From Marthasterias glacialis (Eukaryota > Echinodermata > Asteroidea > Forcipulatida > Asteriidae): a stretch of DNA of 64,000 bases. A program made the position numbers and the translations under genes. Location: NCBI GenBank assembly GCA_911728455.2, contig OU452223.1:3618174-3682173 (forward strand). Reading direction: 5' to 3'. This document shows, one piece after another, positions 28,454-41,614 of the stretch. Under the pieces are notes generated by a model. It ran no database searches, had not been told where the DNA came from, and saw only the letters and a program-made list of their open reading frames with translations. Within the stretch, counting starts at the first letter, position 1. Every line of letters starts with the position of its first letter.

Positions 28454-28480
28454 AATAAAAAACAAAATAAAAAAAACAAC
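28160..28480. repeat. Compound TAAA / AAGT microsatellite
   Basis: Two blocks of (TAAA)n with GAAT interruptions surround a perfect (AAGT)n tract at about 28322-28372. The strings of Leu, Tyr and Phe read on the minus strand are an artefact of the repeat. Confidence 0.97.
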
Positions 28481-29330
28481 AACAAACAGAAAAAAATGTC
28501 TTTGCCCCCGCTTACCCCCTCCCCTCACTGGTAACCTCTCTAGTTTGGATCCCACCTCGGGCTGAAATATCAAAATAGGATTTAATAGTGAGTTTCAGTG
28601 CCTACCTACAATGCTGTCGGTAATACCCACCCTCTGGTTTTCCTTCCATCACATAACAAACAAAAGCATAACCAATATTGTCCATTGGCATCTCTTCAAC
28701 CTTCAAGCCCATGGGTTTTACGGTTCTGAACATTTTTGAGGATTATGCTTTCATCACCGGAAATTATATGAATAAACAGAAAATAGTGTTTACGTTTATC
28801 CTTTCGGCCAAAAATGAAGGGAATGACACGTAACCATAATCAATCTGATGTGTCCCATCAGCGCTTAATTGAAGCAGAACAAGACTGGTCGTGTTCTTCC
28901 CTTGGTTATTCTAAACCAACCCAAACCCGAAACCACTGCTGCTTGCGGGGCCGGCTATTTCCAATAATTATAGAGTTATGGACTTCATTGGGCGCTTGTT
29001 CGGAGGCCCAGTCACGCGAGCTTGATTGCATTCTTCGAGCTGGCTGCTTCTATCTGATTGGCCTAATCAGGGAGTCAGCCAGGAGCTTCTTTAAGTTATA
29101 GATAAGATGATATTGGTGGGAGACCGTGTCTCCCAGCAAGCCCTCTAAAGATCATAGGGACTTGCTGTAATACCAATCAGTGAGGTAGATTAGCGCATCT
29201 TCAGACCAACATGTCGCTTATTAAAGGGAATTACAAAGAGTCAAGGATTGACAAAAACTGCTCTCAGGAGCTTGCCAAAGTTTCTCCTGGTTAAGGTAAA
29301 ACAAACTGTTTCGGGCGATTGTGATAAAGT

Positions 29331-29510
29331 TGCACACTGCAAAAACTGGGGTGTTAAATTGATTATCTTGGTATCTATATGTGACAACACCGACATGGTG
29401 TTAGTTATCCCCATTCCTTTACCGTTGGTAAAATTAACACCATGCTGGTGTTGTCATAATTATATAGATACCAAGAGAATCAAATTAACACCCCCAGCTC
29501 TTGCAGTGCA
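29331..29510. repeat. Fold-back (MITE-like) element, 180 bp
   Basis: TGCACACTGCAAAAACTGGG, GGTGTTAAATTGAT, CTTGGTATCTATAT and GACAACACCGACATGGTGTT on the left recur as reverse complement on the right, which ends AGCTCTTGCAGTGCA. The arms cover nearly the whole element. Confidence 0.85.
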
Positions 29511-30234
29511 TAATTCTGATGAATTCTCCACCTCACAACAATAAATACGGTAGCTCAAAACAATCTGACAGGAAATGTTGATTGTATAGTTCTAGTTTAG
29601 CGTAAATATTGAGGGCGGTATTTAACAGATTCGGTGAGTGCTGGTAATCTGAGATTTTCGGATAAGATGATGGCATTTCATGATCGCGATCAGTGAAGGT
29701 TTTCTTGAGAAATGAAAAACGCTCATGGTAAGGATGGTCATGTAATCACCCACAGTGTACGTCCATGTTCGTAGAACCATTACTGTTTCCACCCAAGTAT
29801 CATTAATAATAATAAAAAAACACCAATCCCGCTTGAAGGTCAAAGGAAGGTCGATAGACCTTTTCCACGCTGCAGCCATCTTTGTCGCGTTCCCCAGATG
29901 CGACTGCAGTAATTAATACAGATTCTCTTATTTCAAGAAGGGATCAGGCTACTAGCCCACCCAGCCTCGGTGTGGAGAAAAACAACCTGCACTATGACCA
30001 AGGTGTAACATCTTACATAAATAATGGTTGTTCCTTTTATTGGATCCCATTTTAGCTCCGCAAAAGTGTTCTCCGAAATTATTTAAATTTCGACTCACTC
30101 CGCTACAAACATTTTTGGGGTCATTTTATTTTTTATAAAAGTGATAACTCAATCCACAACCCTATATAAGCCTACAGTTGCTGTTAAGCAGCGATGTTTG
30201 AAACAGTTGGGGGGGTGTCTGTGTATTTATCTTT

Positions 30235-30425
30235 CCACCTATCTGTACAACTATATTGTGTTTTACCCATACACCGATGTGTGTTAGCACCGTATATTCG
30301 GTACTATTCCCGAGTCCTGTGAAACAAATCACAGGCATATGACTCGGGTGGGATTGGAACCCACGACCTTTGCCATTCAAGAACAGATATCTGACCAACT
30401 AGACCACCGAGATTGCAAGGCAGAG
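30235..30425 (-). mobile_element. tRNA-derived SINE (family S2), copy 2
   Basis: The minus strand reads TCGGTGGTCTAGTTGGTCAG (A box), GTGGGTTCCAATCCCACCCG (B box), then CATATGCCTGTGATTTG, GACTCGGGAATAGTACCGAA and GTGCTAACACACATCGGTGT. The order matches the copy at 11938-12068. Confidence 0.8.
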
Positions 30426-30479
30426 ACAGTTTGAATCCTTTATTTGAGCAGCCGGTACCAACGCAAAATTAACGTCTAC

Positions 30480-30760
30480 TCAAACTATAATCACGATATG
30501 CGAGCCGACTGTAACGATTGTCTTAATTACATGGCAATTTAAATCTCTGTCGTTTATAATAGGGGTTTCCTTTATCATAACCCATCAACTCTTGACTTGT
30601 TCATTATCTGCATCGATGCTAAAATGTCAGCTGAAATCCTCTCAAACGCTCAATTTATGCAAATAGACATTTTATCATGGTGTGGAAATCTCTCGTCATT
30701 CGTTGGTTTAATTGGATCTTGAAAATGGCACCTTTATGCCAACTGGAAACCGGTATAAAC
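30480..30760. promoter_or_regulatory. Candidate enhancer block with POU octamer
   Basis: Unique, non-repetitive sequence with the perfect octamer ATGCAAAT at 30657-30664 (CAATTTATGCAAATAG), homeodomain cores (CTTAATTACATGG, GGTTTAATTGG), a caudal-like GTTTATAATAG and a CAGCTG E-box. It lies 5 kb upstream of the MyoD-type exon. Motif density only, no conservation data. Confidence 0.25.
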
Positions 30761-31009
30761 ATGAGTCGTGTTGTATATGTATATAATGACTTAATGGCAA
30801 AGATAAAGCAGCACTACAAAAGTTAGTAGAGACTTGCACACACCACAATGTTTAGGAGCCACGAAGCTGATAGGATACCTCCACACCACCAGATCTTGTG
30901 AAATATCATTTTTCTGATATACAGTTTCATTGATTTTGAAAACTATACTCATCCCATTTGAGATGAGATGTGTTAATAATAGTTCCTTTAAGAAATGTCT
31001 TTGAAGATG

Positions 31010-31320
31010 TCTTTGCAGGAAGTCGGTGCTCGCAGCGTGCAGAGCGGAGCATCATCATCTGGCTAATCAACGAGGGAGCGCGAGGCAGAATGTCAGGCCG
31101 CAACAAGCGAAGGTGAGAGTGCCGTGATGGGGATGAATCTCAGCGAGTCCCCGGTGAAGATGGCGAAGCAGAGACCACGGCCGTAATAAAACACAGACGG
31201 AAACAAGGGGAGCATAAAGCCCGCCGGATAATTGCCTGTTTATGCCCGTGACAGGGTGCACCGCGGCACCCCGCATCCATCATATCTCCCACAAGATAAA
31301 GGTGTAATCACCGGGGCTTA
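31010..31320. promoter_or_regulatory. Candidate enhancer block, GC-balanced
   Basis: A block of higher GC than its surroundings with GGCTAATCAACG, AGCATAAAGC, GGATAATTGCC, GTTTATGCC and AGATAAAGGTGTAATCACC, i.e. paired-type, caudal/Hox and GATA cores. No ORF or repeat explains it. 4.5 kb upstream of the MyoD-type exon. Confidence 0.25.
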
Positions 31321-33649
31321 ATTTGGAAACTTTTTAAGCATCCCGGCAAAAACGTCATGACATACCAATTAACGAAGTGAATTATGCACCCCAAGAGCGC
31401 GTGGAATGGTAGAAGGGATTGCTCAAAGGGAGGTAGGCCCAAACATTCTTGGGGAAGCAGCCAAGAATACAGTGGTGACCATTTTAAGAAATGAGGAGGC
31501 ATTTTATCATCTTTAAAACATCTCCCAGTAATTGTCTTTATCTGACTCGGTAAAAATACACCGAGCTCGTTACGTCCTGCGTCTATCAAACCCGAGGCCT
31601 TCAAAAATGAGGAAGTACTGGGGATAGATAGCGATCTCAAGACGCTTAGTGTGTTGAAGTACACACTGAGTTCATGGCTACCAGAGAGTAATGAGTTACG
31701 CAGAAGACCGTGATAGCCTATCGCTTTCTCTACGATTACACAAGTATGCATGTAAGGACCATGTAAATATCCACTCTAACAGATTGCATGAGTGACATCT
31801 TGATATGATATTATAGAAACTTGGACGTGTTAGGTTCGAGTGACAACTCAGTGAAATTAATTATATATCAGTCCCAACTGATGGCTCTCCAAATGATAGA
31901 TCGTCTTGAATAGATTTCCATATTATAACCGGGCGTGAAGAAGGGTTTGTTTGCATGGGCGGGGATTTAGGGGGATAAGCAAGGGGGCAGGTGTACTCTA
32001 TCTTCCCTTAACTGATTCCTTATTGATCGCTGAGCCAAACTATGATCACTGAGTGATCTTTGAACATATTGAAGTTCCTGCTTGTTTTCCAGGTATGGGC
32101 GTGTCTCGTTTAACCCCCACCTGCCGCAACCACTACGTGTTGATGGTACAGGACAAGCAAGCATCCCCAGCAGACAGACTGGCAGGAGCAGACAAGTTTA
32201 GTACAGGCGAACAAGTTGGCGAGTAGGCAAGGATATGGGCTACGAAGGAAAAATAACATTATACACAGACAAGCAAACGGCAAAATAGAAGCAGCTCCAG
32301 CAAATCAACAGGCAGGGGAAATGTACACGCTAATTGCTGCACAACTTCAAGCAATATTTAAGCACTGCTTTCAATGAAATAAAGCAGTGAGGGAGAGCGC
32401 TCGCTGCAAAGTGTCTAGCAAGTAGTCGTGTAGACAAGCTGAGTATATTAAGAACAAAGTAAACAAGTTTGTAATTAATTCAAGCTGGCAACTCATCACG
32501 AACAAGCAAAACAGGCCAGTTTAAATGACAGAAGTACTGCGCAGGAGTCGAGTGAGAAGACAAGACAGACAGCGCATATAAGGCGACACGAGTACATTTT
32601 ATGAACATATTGGTCTGCTGGTATCAATGAACGAAAACAATATTTCAATATAAGCAACAGCCACATTGCAGTCGAAAAAACTTAACCCCAAAACGTGGAT
32701 CCTGTTTTGATTATGTTATTAAGTTCAATCTAGAATAAGCTAAGCCCGCCATACGAAGTAACGTGGACAAAATCTCTAACGGACACACAAACCGTTATTA
32801 TACATGTACTATTGTTGTCTGGAAAACGTGGCCTCCCACTTTGATTGGTGAAGTTTCACAAAGTTGGTTGTTTGAACCGAACTAAAGCAAAACGTAGAGT
32901 AGATGAAGAATTCCTTGAAGTGTCTGGTATAAAAACGGGCATCAAAGTGGAACTAACCTTGGTGAACATTTTTCTGACAAACATTTTATTTTTTAAAGTT
33001 ATATAAAAAAAGATTCATTATTTGTAAACTTGTTGTTTGTGTTTTACGTGGGCCATAATATTAATACCCTTCTGTTGTTTTTGTAAAAGCTAAGTTCCAA
33101 TCTTACATTTTATAAGTTTTCAATAAACAGAACACAACCAACCTGTATGGAAATTGCATCAAATGCGATGATGACGTTGTTTTGTCAGAGATGCTAGCTC
33201 ATAGTATTGAGCTTATCTCGATTACAACAATCGGAATAAGAAATGGTCATTTGTTAGGTCTGCAAAGGCTATTTTGACATTTACCAATGATGGACCCTTG
33301 CAGAGCAAACAAAGTTAGTTATAACTCCATGCAGGTGAAAAGAGGCAATGAACAAATGTAAGAGAACAAACTACTTCGAGCACGTTAAACAAGACGAGAT
33401 CGTGAATCCGTGAGTGTCGTTACTGTAAACTTGCGCCTTAACAGTACAAAGGAGTTAGGATGTTAAAGATCCTCATTTTGTGGCAACAGTTTGGGATTGG
33501 ATCCCCTACAAAAGAAGAAGAACATAAAAACTTGATCAAAAGTTTTGAAATCACCGAAAACATTTGTCACCGTCATAACTTTAGGTAATGCGATACATAA
33601 TTATTTAGTCATCTTTTTTTTTATAGAGTACGATCTTTTTGTCCAAATA
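31321..33649. other. Intergenic, no feature seen
   Basis: No supported gene or repeat family. A short internal duplication of GACAAG/ACAAGC-type purine-rich sequence occurs around 32150-32300. Confidence 0.35.
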
Positions 33650-33800
33650 TGTTTTATTTCTGTCATGAAATTTTAAAGGCAAGAAATCCTAGTCAATCTG
33701 AAATCTCACTGCTCATAAAGTTCATACCAGTACCGATCCTCGTGGGAATTATTTCCATCTTAAATACTGTCAAAGTTGGGGAAAAGCCAGATATCAACTT
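33650..33800 (+). repeat. Family Z fragment
   Basis: CAATCTGAAATCTCACTGCT, TAAAGTTCATACCAGTACCG and AATACTGTCAAAGTTGGGG match the first part of family Z. A 100-codon ORF (33649-33951) starts inside it and is therefore not taken as a gene. Confidence 0.55.
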
Positions 33801-34429
33801 GTACAAATTCCTGACAAAACATAAATCTTTTCTCGACATTTTCCCTAAAAGGTTTCCTACCGAATTGTATGAAATTTTGAACAGGTCGGTTGCATCATAC
33901 CGGTTCTTGCCCGATCGATTTACGGATTTATGGTGTCATTTTGTATCATGAGCGAGCGACATGAGCGCCTTTTTGGGCGGATACAGGCGCTTTATAAGAC
34001 TCCTTTATGATTGTTATCATTATTATTACGAATATATTATTATGTATAATTATAATGAATATATTATTGTAATTAACATTACTCTTAATATCATTAATGC
34101 GGAGGTTTTGGCGCTTTTTATCTCTTCATTAAAAATAACAAAATGCTAACAACTCTTACATCGAAAGAAAACCTATAGGTGTGATTGATATAATACTTCA
34201 CCAAAGTTATCAGATGAACTTTGAAATTTTAAAGATTGCAGTGTAAATGCGTTCACCAAGAGGACGTCATGTTATCTTAACTTTAAAAGTTACTTTGCAA
34301 AAAAAAAAAAATCGAAAGTGTATGTAAAAAAAACTTACAAAAGTTTTAAAGCACGAGATTTAATTCCTTTCCTTATTTCATTTGTGGTATCAAATGACTG
34401 GAAGAGAGAGTCTATACCGTGTACATTTG

Positions 34430-34745
34430 ACAACGTTGACTTGAACAAAAGGGAGCTTGGTACTTTGACAGACCGAAGTCGTCCTCGGTTCCATGTTGTG
34501 CCCAAAACCAATGGAGCGTCGCGAAAATAATAAAGTCCAAACAATGGTGGAACAAAGTGTGTGGGGGAGGGGGGAGGGGGAGGGGTGTCTACCCATAGAA
34601 ATTGAGGACTTTAACAAGAGGGATCCGGGTGTTTTTTGGAAGAGTGAAGACTTCATCGCGTTGCTTTCGAGTACAAAGCCAATAGGGACGTCACTAAAAC
34701 AAACCAGGTCCAAACAATGGGAGATCAAAATAATTAGAGGTGGTC
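34430..34745 (+). repeat. Family W, two tandem copies
   Basis: Each copy has a version of TTGAACAAAAGGG, TTTGACAGACCGAAG, AAACCAATGG and GTCCAAACAATGG (34430-34560 and 34610-34745). They match 25685-25845 and 26085-26215 in inverse orientation. Confidence 0.75.
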
Positions 34746-35312
34746 GATGTACTAGAGTGACAAACAATGTGTGTGGGTTGGGGGTGGAGCGGTACCATTT
34801 CTTTCACGGGTCTGCTGCGGTAAAATTTGACTGATATCCCAAACATTTCATGCGCTCTGGAGACAGAATTCAAAGTTCCTGTAGAAGTCTTATCAACAGG
34901 ATAGGATGAAATACACTCTCTCTTTCTATTACGCAAGAACTTAAACATGGTCCACAAACATCCCCTAATTAAAATAACACAATCAGTTATTAAATAAACA
35001 GTAGAGATAGTATTTATGTAGAACCTTATCCGAATCGCTGGTGTCTCTGAAAAGTAGAAAAAGAAATTAAGCAAGCTGAACTTCATCAGTCAAGAAACAC
35101 TGTGGGCAATCTAACTATGATCTAACCAAGCGTAAAGGCTGCTTGTCTTGTTTATGCACGACTCATTTGAGCTTGAGTTAGTACGCGTGGCGTGGTTTGG
35201 GTAACTAGGGAAGCCCTCTTGCTTGGCCTGTATTCTATGCGGCTTGATATGCGCACGCCGAAACGGCCTATCACGCCGCGTGACGCCCTGTGTGTCACCG
35301 CTAGCTACGCCA

Positions 35313-35319
35313 TATAAAT
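35313..35319 (+). promoter_or_regulatory. Candidate TATA box of the MyoD-type gene
   Basis: TATAAAT in CTACGCCATATAAATCC. If used, transcription would start near 35345, giving a 5' leader of about 420 nt with several short upstream ORFs (for example ATG at 35654 with a stop after three codons). A CACGTG E-box lies at 35469-35474. No other TATA-like site stands out closer to the start codon. Confidence 0.35.
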
Positions 35320-35765
35320 CCAAAACACATGCTGGGGACTTCGACTTTACGATATCGCACACATGGTATCTGATTCTGACTCGAGTCTATACAGCAAGAC
35401 ACGTTGATTGTTTTGTATTGACAGCCGATTCGCATTTCCGACCAGTAACACAACCAAACATTGTTTTACACGTGTGTGAGCGAGGGGGGACATCATCATC
35501 CATCGCTAGTGTGCCGGGCAGTCAGGAAGTTTCTTTCGGGCTCGATTGGCTCCAATCCACGCTTCAGCCTCTTCTGATTTATCTTCCCTTGTTGAAAGAG
35601 TACCCCCGTAAGAACCTGCTGGCGTGTCAATTGATTTAAACGCTTCTTAAAACATGACTGTTTGACTTGTGAAGTGCGCTTCCGAATTCCACCACAAACA
35701 AAGTGCAAGAGGAAACTTTACTAGCAGACAATAAAACGGCTTTTATAACTTTTTTGTTGAACACC

Positions 35766-36344
35766 ATGGATCAGTCTCGAAGTAGTTGCCGTTACACTGA
35801 GATGCAGCCCATGTCTTACTATGATAACTACCCAGCAACAAACAGCGATATGGCCAACTATAACACATTGCCCCACTCCATGTACGTGTCCAACGGCTAC
35901 CATGACGGTTTACACAACGGAGCCGCATCGCCTGTCAGGGGAGGGGGGCATTGCTACCCTACCCCAGACGGATCAAACTCCTCGGACAGCTGTAGGGAGG
36001 AGGACATTGAACACGTTCTAGCCCCTGGGTATCCCGGGGGTGGGGAGAGAAGGTGCTTGCTGTGGGCCTGTAAGGCGTGCAAGAGGAAGAATGTTGCCGT
36101 GGATAAGAGAAAAGCAGCCACGATGAGGGAGAGACGACGTCTGAGGAAGGTCAACGAAGCCTTCGAGGCCCTGAAGAGACACACTTCGGCTAACCCCAAT
36201 CAAAGGCTGCCCAAAGTGGAGATTCTTAGGAATGCCATCGAGTATATTGAAAAGTTAGAGAGATTGCTTCAGGTGGAGAAAGGGAACGGGGAGAGTAGTG
36301 AGATGGAGACGGCCGAAACCAGCTCCAACGCGTCCGATGTTATG
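35766..36344 (+). CDS. MyoD: Myogenic regulatory factor (MyoD family), exon 1
   Basis: A bHLH transcription factor that should bind E-boxes with an E-protein partner and drive muscle genes. ATG at 35766 has a strong context (ACACCATGG). The exon codes 193 residues and ends on a phase-0 donor (GTTATG/GTAAGT). [14 protein letters not shown] (96-109) is the Cys/Trp motif of the family, with W100 equivalent to the Pbx-contact Trp. The basic region [17 protein letters not shown] (114-130) keeps the myogenic Ala118-Thr119 and Lys128. Helix-loop-helix runs to about 168 through [20 protein letters not shown]. The N-terminal part is Tyr/Asn/Ser-rich. The helix III segment is not in this exon. Assignment to MyoD rather than a single ancestral MRF is by family. 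Upstream lie 15 kb of intergenic sequence shared with the divergent phosphatase gene. Confidence 0.95.
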
Positions 36345-38094
36345 GTAAGTCCGCTGTTTTAACCCATTGGTTGTTGGTAACACGGTATAAAGGCAATGGT
36401 CGATAAAGCCACTAACTCCCGCTCTACGTTTACAGTGTTTGTTTTACGTCATTTATACTCATCAATATGCCTGTTCTCAGGTTTAAAAAAGGGAAAATGT
36501 AAAGAGTAAAAAGACTGTGGTTCGCCAAAAACCACAAGAATCAATTGCCCCGCCTACAGTATTACAAACGCGTTTGCTATTGTTGTTAGTAACGGTCTTC
36601 TAACTGTAAGTACACATACACATGTACAATACACATGCACAGTACATACACGACATTGTCACAAGCTTGATGGTAGTTGTAGATGACCATGGGTGATCGT
36701 TATCAACCTAGCCAGTTATGAAACTTTGAAAACATATGCCTACAAAAATCAGGATCTTTGATACATTGTTTTTAAACGTTGAGTAACTTTTGATGGTTTA
36801 TGAACTTTCGCATAAAGTTCGCTTGTAAATGGGTACTGAGTTTTCACTCTTGATCAATCTTGGTAATTACCAATTTTATAACTTTTATGAATTGATTTTA
36901 CATTGGTTTGTGTGTTGTCTTTAATCTTTAAGATTTATTCGGTATTATAAATCCATTTTTTTATACTAGTGGATTTTTTTGCTGGTTGATTTGAAAATTG
37001 AGTCTTTAAAAGGCATCAGAGGGAGCGTGACGAGTCTGGAATGCAGTACCGTCAGATCGGCTCTTAAGACGGCGTAAGCTTCTGTGATTTCATGCCTTCT
37101 TTCGATCATGACTTGAGTCTCGAAATACACTCACTCAGGCTTGTTAAGTTTGCTTATTCTTATTGCGTTGAGTTTAACAGATGGGTTTAGCTGGGTAAGA
37201 AACGTTATAAACTTATAAAAACCAGATAATGTTTGAAAGTGTCAAGCTATATAAACATAATAATTGAATCACCATGATTTACCTGAATGAAACATACGTA
37301 GGACGCTCTTTCCGATCTTTTCGAAAACCCAACTTGAGTTACATCGTCATTGATCTTACCTTCACAATCCTCCTCCCATTTTTACACCAGACAAACTTGC
37401 TTCACTTTAGACATGTTAAGAGCTATTTACTACCCCCTATGTAACATGGGTATGTACGAGATGGTTTACCAACATGAGTCCAAACTCATACCGTGAAGTC
37501 GCTCTAAGAGTAGGCGTTTACTACCAGGTAATCCACGGTGATCCCACAAGGCAGAATCAGTTATGAGTCAAAATGAATGTTCCCATTATTACACAACTTC
37601 CTCATTCTAAACCTTAGATTAAAGCATTGACCACGCATGAAAAACGGTGATGTGCATTTCCATACAGATATTAAGTCACCACTGTATCGGGTATAGTCAA
37701 CATCAGTCATAACACCTTGTGTTTTGAAAGTGTTTTCACATACATCGACTACAACATAGACAGCAAAAAGTTCTGTTGAGGTTGCCTTAATGAACTGCAT
37801 TGTTTATACCACTGGGTGGGAAGAATTTACATCAGCATTAAACTTTGTGGGGGGCGCCAGAAACTTCATTCTCTGATTTTCCGATTAGAAATGACACAAC
37901 AAATTCGAAATGACATTTCAGATTTTTGCCAAAAAGAAGCTAACTCATTAAAGTTGAGTTTTTTCTTTAGGAGTGTCGGGTTCAAATCAATAGTCTTATT
38001 TTCCGGTCCGTTGTTTTGCTTCGTAACTGCAATAAACCGGAACTTTCGGATTGAAAGACACTTTAAGTGAAGGGAAAACCCACCTAAGTTAAAT
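36345..38094 (+). other. MRF intron 1, start
   Basis: Begins with the consensus donor GTAAGT. No exon with the conserved C-terminal MRF helix III was recognised here or further downstream. Confidence 0.5.
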
Positions 38095-38395
38095 GTAAAA
38101 TATAAGATTGGTAAAGCTGATAGTACAGTGCTCTTACTTTGTGTGATTCAATATATACATGAAAACCAAACCTGTGAAAATTCGGGGTCAATCCGTCGTC
38201 CGAGTCAAGAGAAAACAGTAAAAGCCGTGCACACTTTTTTAGCATGTAAACACACATTGTCCTTTAATGTTGATTGTAACAACCGAAATTAATATAGGGG
38301 TCTTCAAATTCCCTTTTCTCGGCTTTGACAGTATTTCAGACAGAAATATTTCTATAGAAGATCGGTACTGGTATGAACTTCATAATCAGTAGCTT
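38095..38395 (-). repeat. Family Z copy
   Basis: An inverted copy of the ordered Z blocks (TTTCGGTTGTTACAATCA, GTGTGCACGGCTTTTAC, CTTGACTCGGACGACGGATT, AATCACACAAAGTAAGAGC on the minus strand). Confidence 0.8.
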
Positions 38396-41300
38396 TCAGT
38401 CTGATACTTCTAAAAAAATGTTTGAATGAATACCAATTCTGTATTTTACCTTTAAGTTTATTGAAGTCGCGATACCGATTTCAAACCACTATATTAAAAG
38501 TACATGTATTTGCCATTTTAATGATAGAATTACGACCAGGATTAACCTCGGATGTGCAGAGTTTTGTCATCAAGAATTTATGAACTCAAATTGTCTCGCT
38601 TGTTTCCTTAAGCGTAAAAAAAAAAACACGGACTTTCACCCATTTATCCTCGTGACTGACATTTATAACGTAATAAAAGTTCAAAGGTTAAACAAATTAA
38701 GCCGCAGGTTCCGTGCACCTTCAAACACCCTGAAGGCATGGAGGGCCGCCTACCAGCTACACCGACGGGAGCTATTGCCCGATTGAACGGATCGTCACGA
38801 TCCAATGCGAAACTAAACACTCCAAACGTTTGCACATAAAACCATGAACAACTTCCCGTGGCGATGCATGAAAAAAAATGATTAGGACAGGCAAACACCT
38901 TTGGGGAAACGATGGCCTTATTTTACAAGAATTAAGAAATGTGAAGGAAAATAAACCCACAAAAGTAATGGCTCATTGTTTCGAAGTACTCAAACAAAAT
39001 ATTGTACACACACGATAAATTGAAATGGAACAACGGTCAACTTCACAGATCAGATTCAAACTTTCTAACTTTATGAACTATCCGGAATTTTTTGTATGAG
39101 ATGATATCAAATTATTTTTAAAATCAATTTTGGGGTGTTACCCAGTTTCTCTTGTGGTTTATTGCTTGCCATTTGTTTTAACTATTAAATTTCCCTACAG
39201 CACAGTCAGTGCCCTCTTCTGAGCTGTTACATACAATAGTTAAACTATACTCAACTATGGCAACATATTGTTTTATTTCATGAAATGCATTATTCGTTTG
39301 TCTAGGTTGCTTCACGACTTGTTGTAGGCCTATTTGGTAATAACGGACGTTCATAATGTTCCATCACTCTTAACTTGTTATGTTCACCCATTAAGTCCTT
39401 CGGGGCATCTCGCATCTCTGGTTTATTGTGCCCTCCCAGACTCCACTCACCAAGCAATGTTATGCAAGATATACTAAATAATATGGAAGCCACAGAAAGC
39501 TACAAGTTAGAAGTAAAAAACAAAACGGCAAGTAAAAGCATTCACAAGCCCTTGCCATCGACTACTTTTTACTGAAGATTTATCACCAGCCACAACAGGC
39601 GAATATCAAGAGAGAAGAAGGGGAAAAAATGCGAAATTTAATACCCGCCAAGAAAAACAAATAAACAAATAAATAAATAAAGTTTAAAAGCGATTAAACA
39701 AACGTTTCAAGTGAGACCAGTTCAAATGCATAACCCGCACGGTATATCAAGATGCTAATTTCAGTTTCATAACAGTCTGACGATCGCTTGACCAATGAAT
39801 TGTTTCCGACGACTGCTTCGTGTAGCCCGAGGTATAGATAGTTAATGAGGTGTAGTCTTCTGGGACGTGCCCCTACGGAAATAGAACACCCAACCTATAC
39901 CCCGCCTTGGGACTCGACTTAAACAGTTCGCCTTGGGCTACTTCAACGCTACACTCTATTAGCCCAACATGCCAGACACGATTTAGTCAACTCGACGATG
40001 AAATTTTACATTCTCATGGTGTCCGCCTTTGCAAGCCTTCGGTTTTCGTTCTCGCTTGGGCAATGGAGATAACGTTGGTAATCTAAATCTCCCTTTAAAC
40101 AAGTTTAACAAGTGGAAGTACAATTGATTTTGAAATACCAACTGTAACATGAAATAACTGTATTATTGCTGATAACATTAGTGTGGTGTTGGGTGGTAAC
40201 CGTTTGATTTGTAAGCTTGACTATAGTGAACATTTCTAGAGGTTACGGTATACTGGCGGGACATTGAGCATGGCTAGACGAGTGCCAACCGTCTGATGGA
40301 ATGCTCTCTCTAAATGTTCTACAATTAAACCTCTAAATTTCTAACCATTGGAAAGAAACATCGGTACAAAATTTAAAAACCCTGCGGTTTTAATTTGCCG
40401 CGCAGTTTATTGTTTTTCCTCCCACAGCCTTTTTAAATTGTAATAAATATTTCAAAAAAATGAAAGAATTATTTGTTGGGAGACTCTATAAATAGCGCAT
40501 GGAATGGGCAACGGGTTGGTTAATAATTTATCAAGTCAAAGACGATTGTATTCCATATGTGAGTAGCCATCAGGAGAATTGGTAATTTGTATAATTAGTT
40601 TAAATTTAAGCTGAAAGTACCTTTTTTCTCACTATCAGCCGAAACATTTCTGTAAGAGCGCTTCGGAAAATGAAACATCAATATGCTTTTCATCATTATT
40701 ATGTGGGTAATTATTTAGAACTATCCATCACGGAAAGACTACTTTGGGTTTCTGACCTAAAGACATCCAGTTTGTAGTATTTCTTGTAAAATTAATACAC
40801 AAAAAAGGGAATCAAGTTTTGAGTCATCTTCATCCGAGTTCCAAACATCCACAGATCAGTTCCCACCAGATCAGTTCAATGTGTTTTTCTCATTGATGCC
40901 GATATTGACATTACACGCAGTAACACATGATTTAAATTGACAGGCCTGGGTACCTGTCATGTCTATGGACAATCAAACCATTTGATGTTAACATTCCAGT
41001 CCTCAATTCGCTACTATTTGAAAACCGCTGGCCAAATTGAAAGGCATTTTCAAATGTCAAGATTCACTATCAGACCCGGAGTTCTGGCAGAAATTTTCAT
41101 TTTTCAAGATAATTTGGGAATTTTGTGAGTTCACGGTCAAATAGTTTACCAAGTAAAATAGATTTTCTGCATTTAAATATCATCAGTGATTACGTTAAGT
41201 CTTCGGGAATAATTGGAAATTATTTTGAAATGTGTATATCATCCTGAATGAAAAAAATAACATCTGACAAAAATATTGTCTTTCCAAATGATGAAAGAGT

Positions 41301-41614
41301 TGTTAAAAATGTATTGAATATGTCTGAGTTTTTACGATGACCTTAAGTTGTGGTAATAAATGTCTTTATGTTTCGTCTTTTATGAATACAATGCATAGAA
41401 TTAGATTATTGTTCCTTCAAAAAGGGGTTTAAAGTTGTTCCTTCTCTAAAACAAAAACGTCAACAAAAGTTTAATTCGTAATTCTAACGAGCGCTCCCTT
41501 GCTCTCCCGTACCTTTGTGGAGATTGTTGGCCACTGTTTCCAAGTTATTTGTTGGTGGGGGTTAAAGGTCATTCCAGGATAGGTATTCATCCAAAAAAAA
41601 ACTTAATCAACATC
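38396..41614. other. No supported gene
   Basis: AT-rich. A moderately GC-richer block at 39780-40060 has no recognisable coding content. Confidence 0.35.

Noticed and set aside
27953..28573. 206-codon minus-strand ORF rich in Leu, Tyr, Phe and Ile
   Set aside because: It is translation of TAAA and AAGT microsatellites.
33649..33951. 100-codon plus-strand ORF
   Set aside because: Its first half is a family Z repeat fragment and no homology is recognised.
35223..35639. 138-codon ORF just upstream of the MRF exon
   Set aside because: It overlaps the likely promoter and 5' leader, with no recognisable protein. The MRF start at 35766 is the better coding call.
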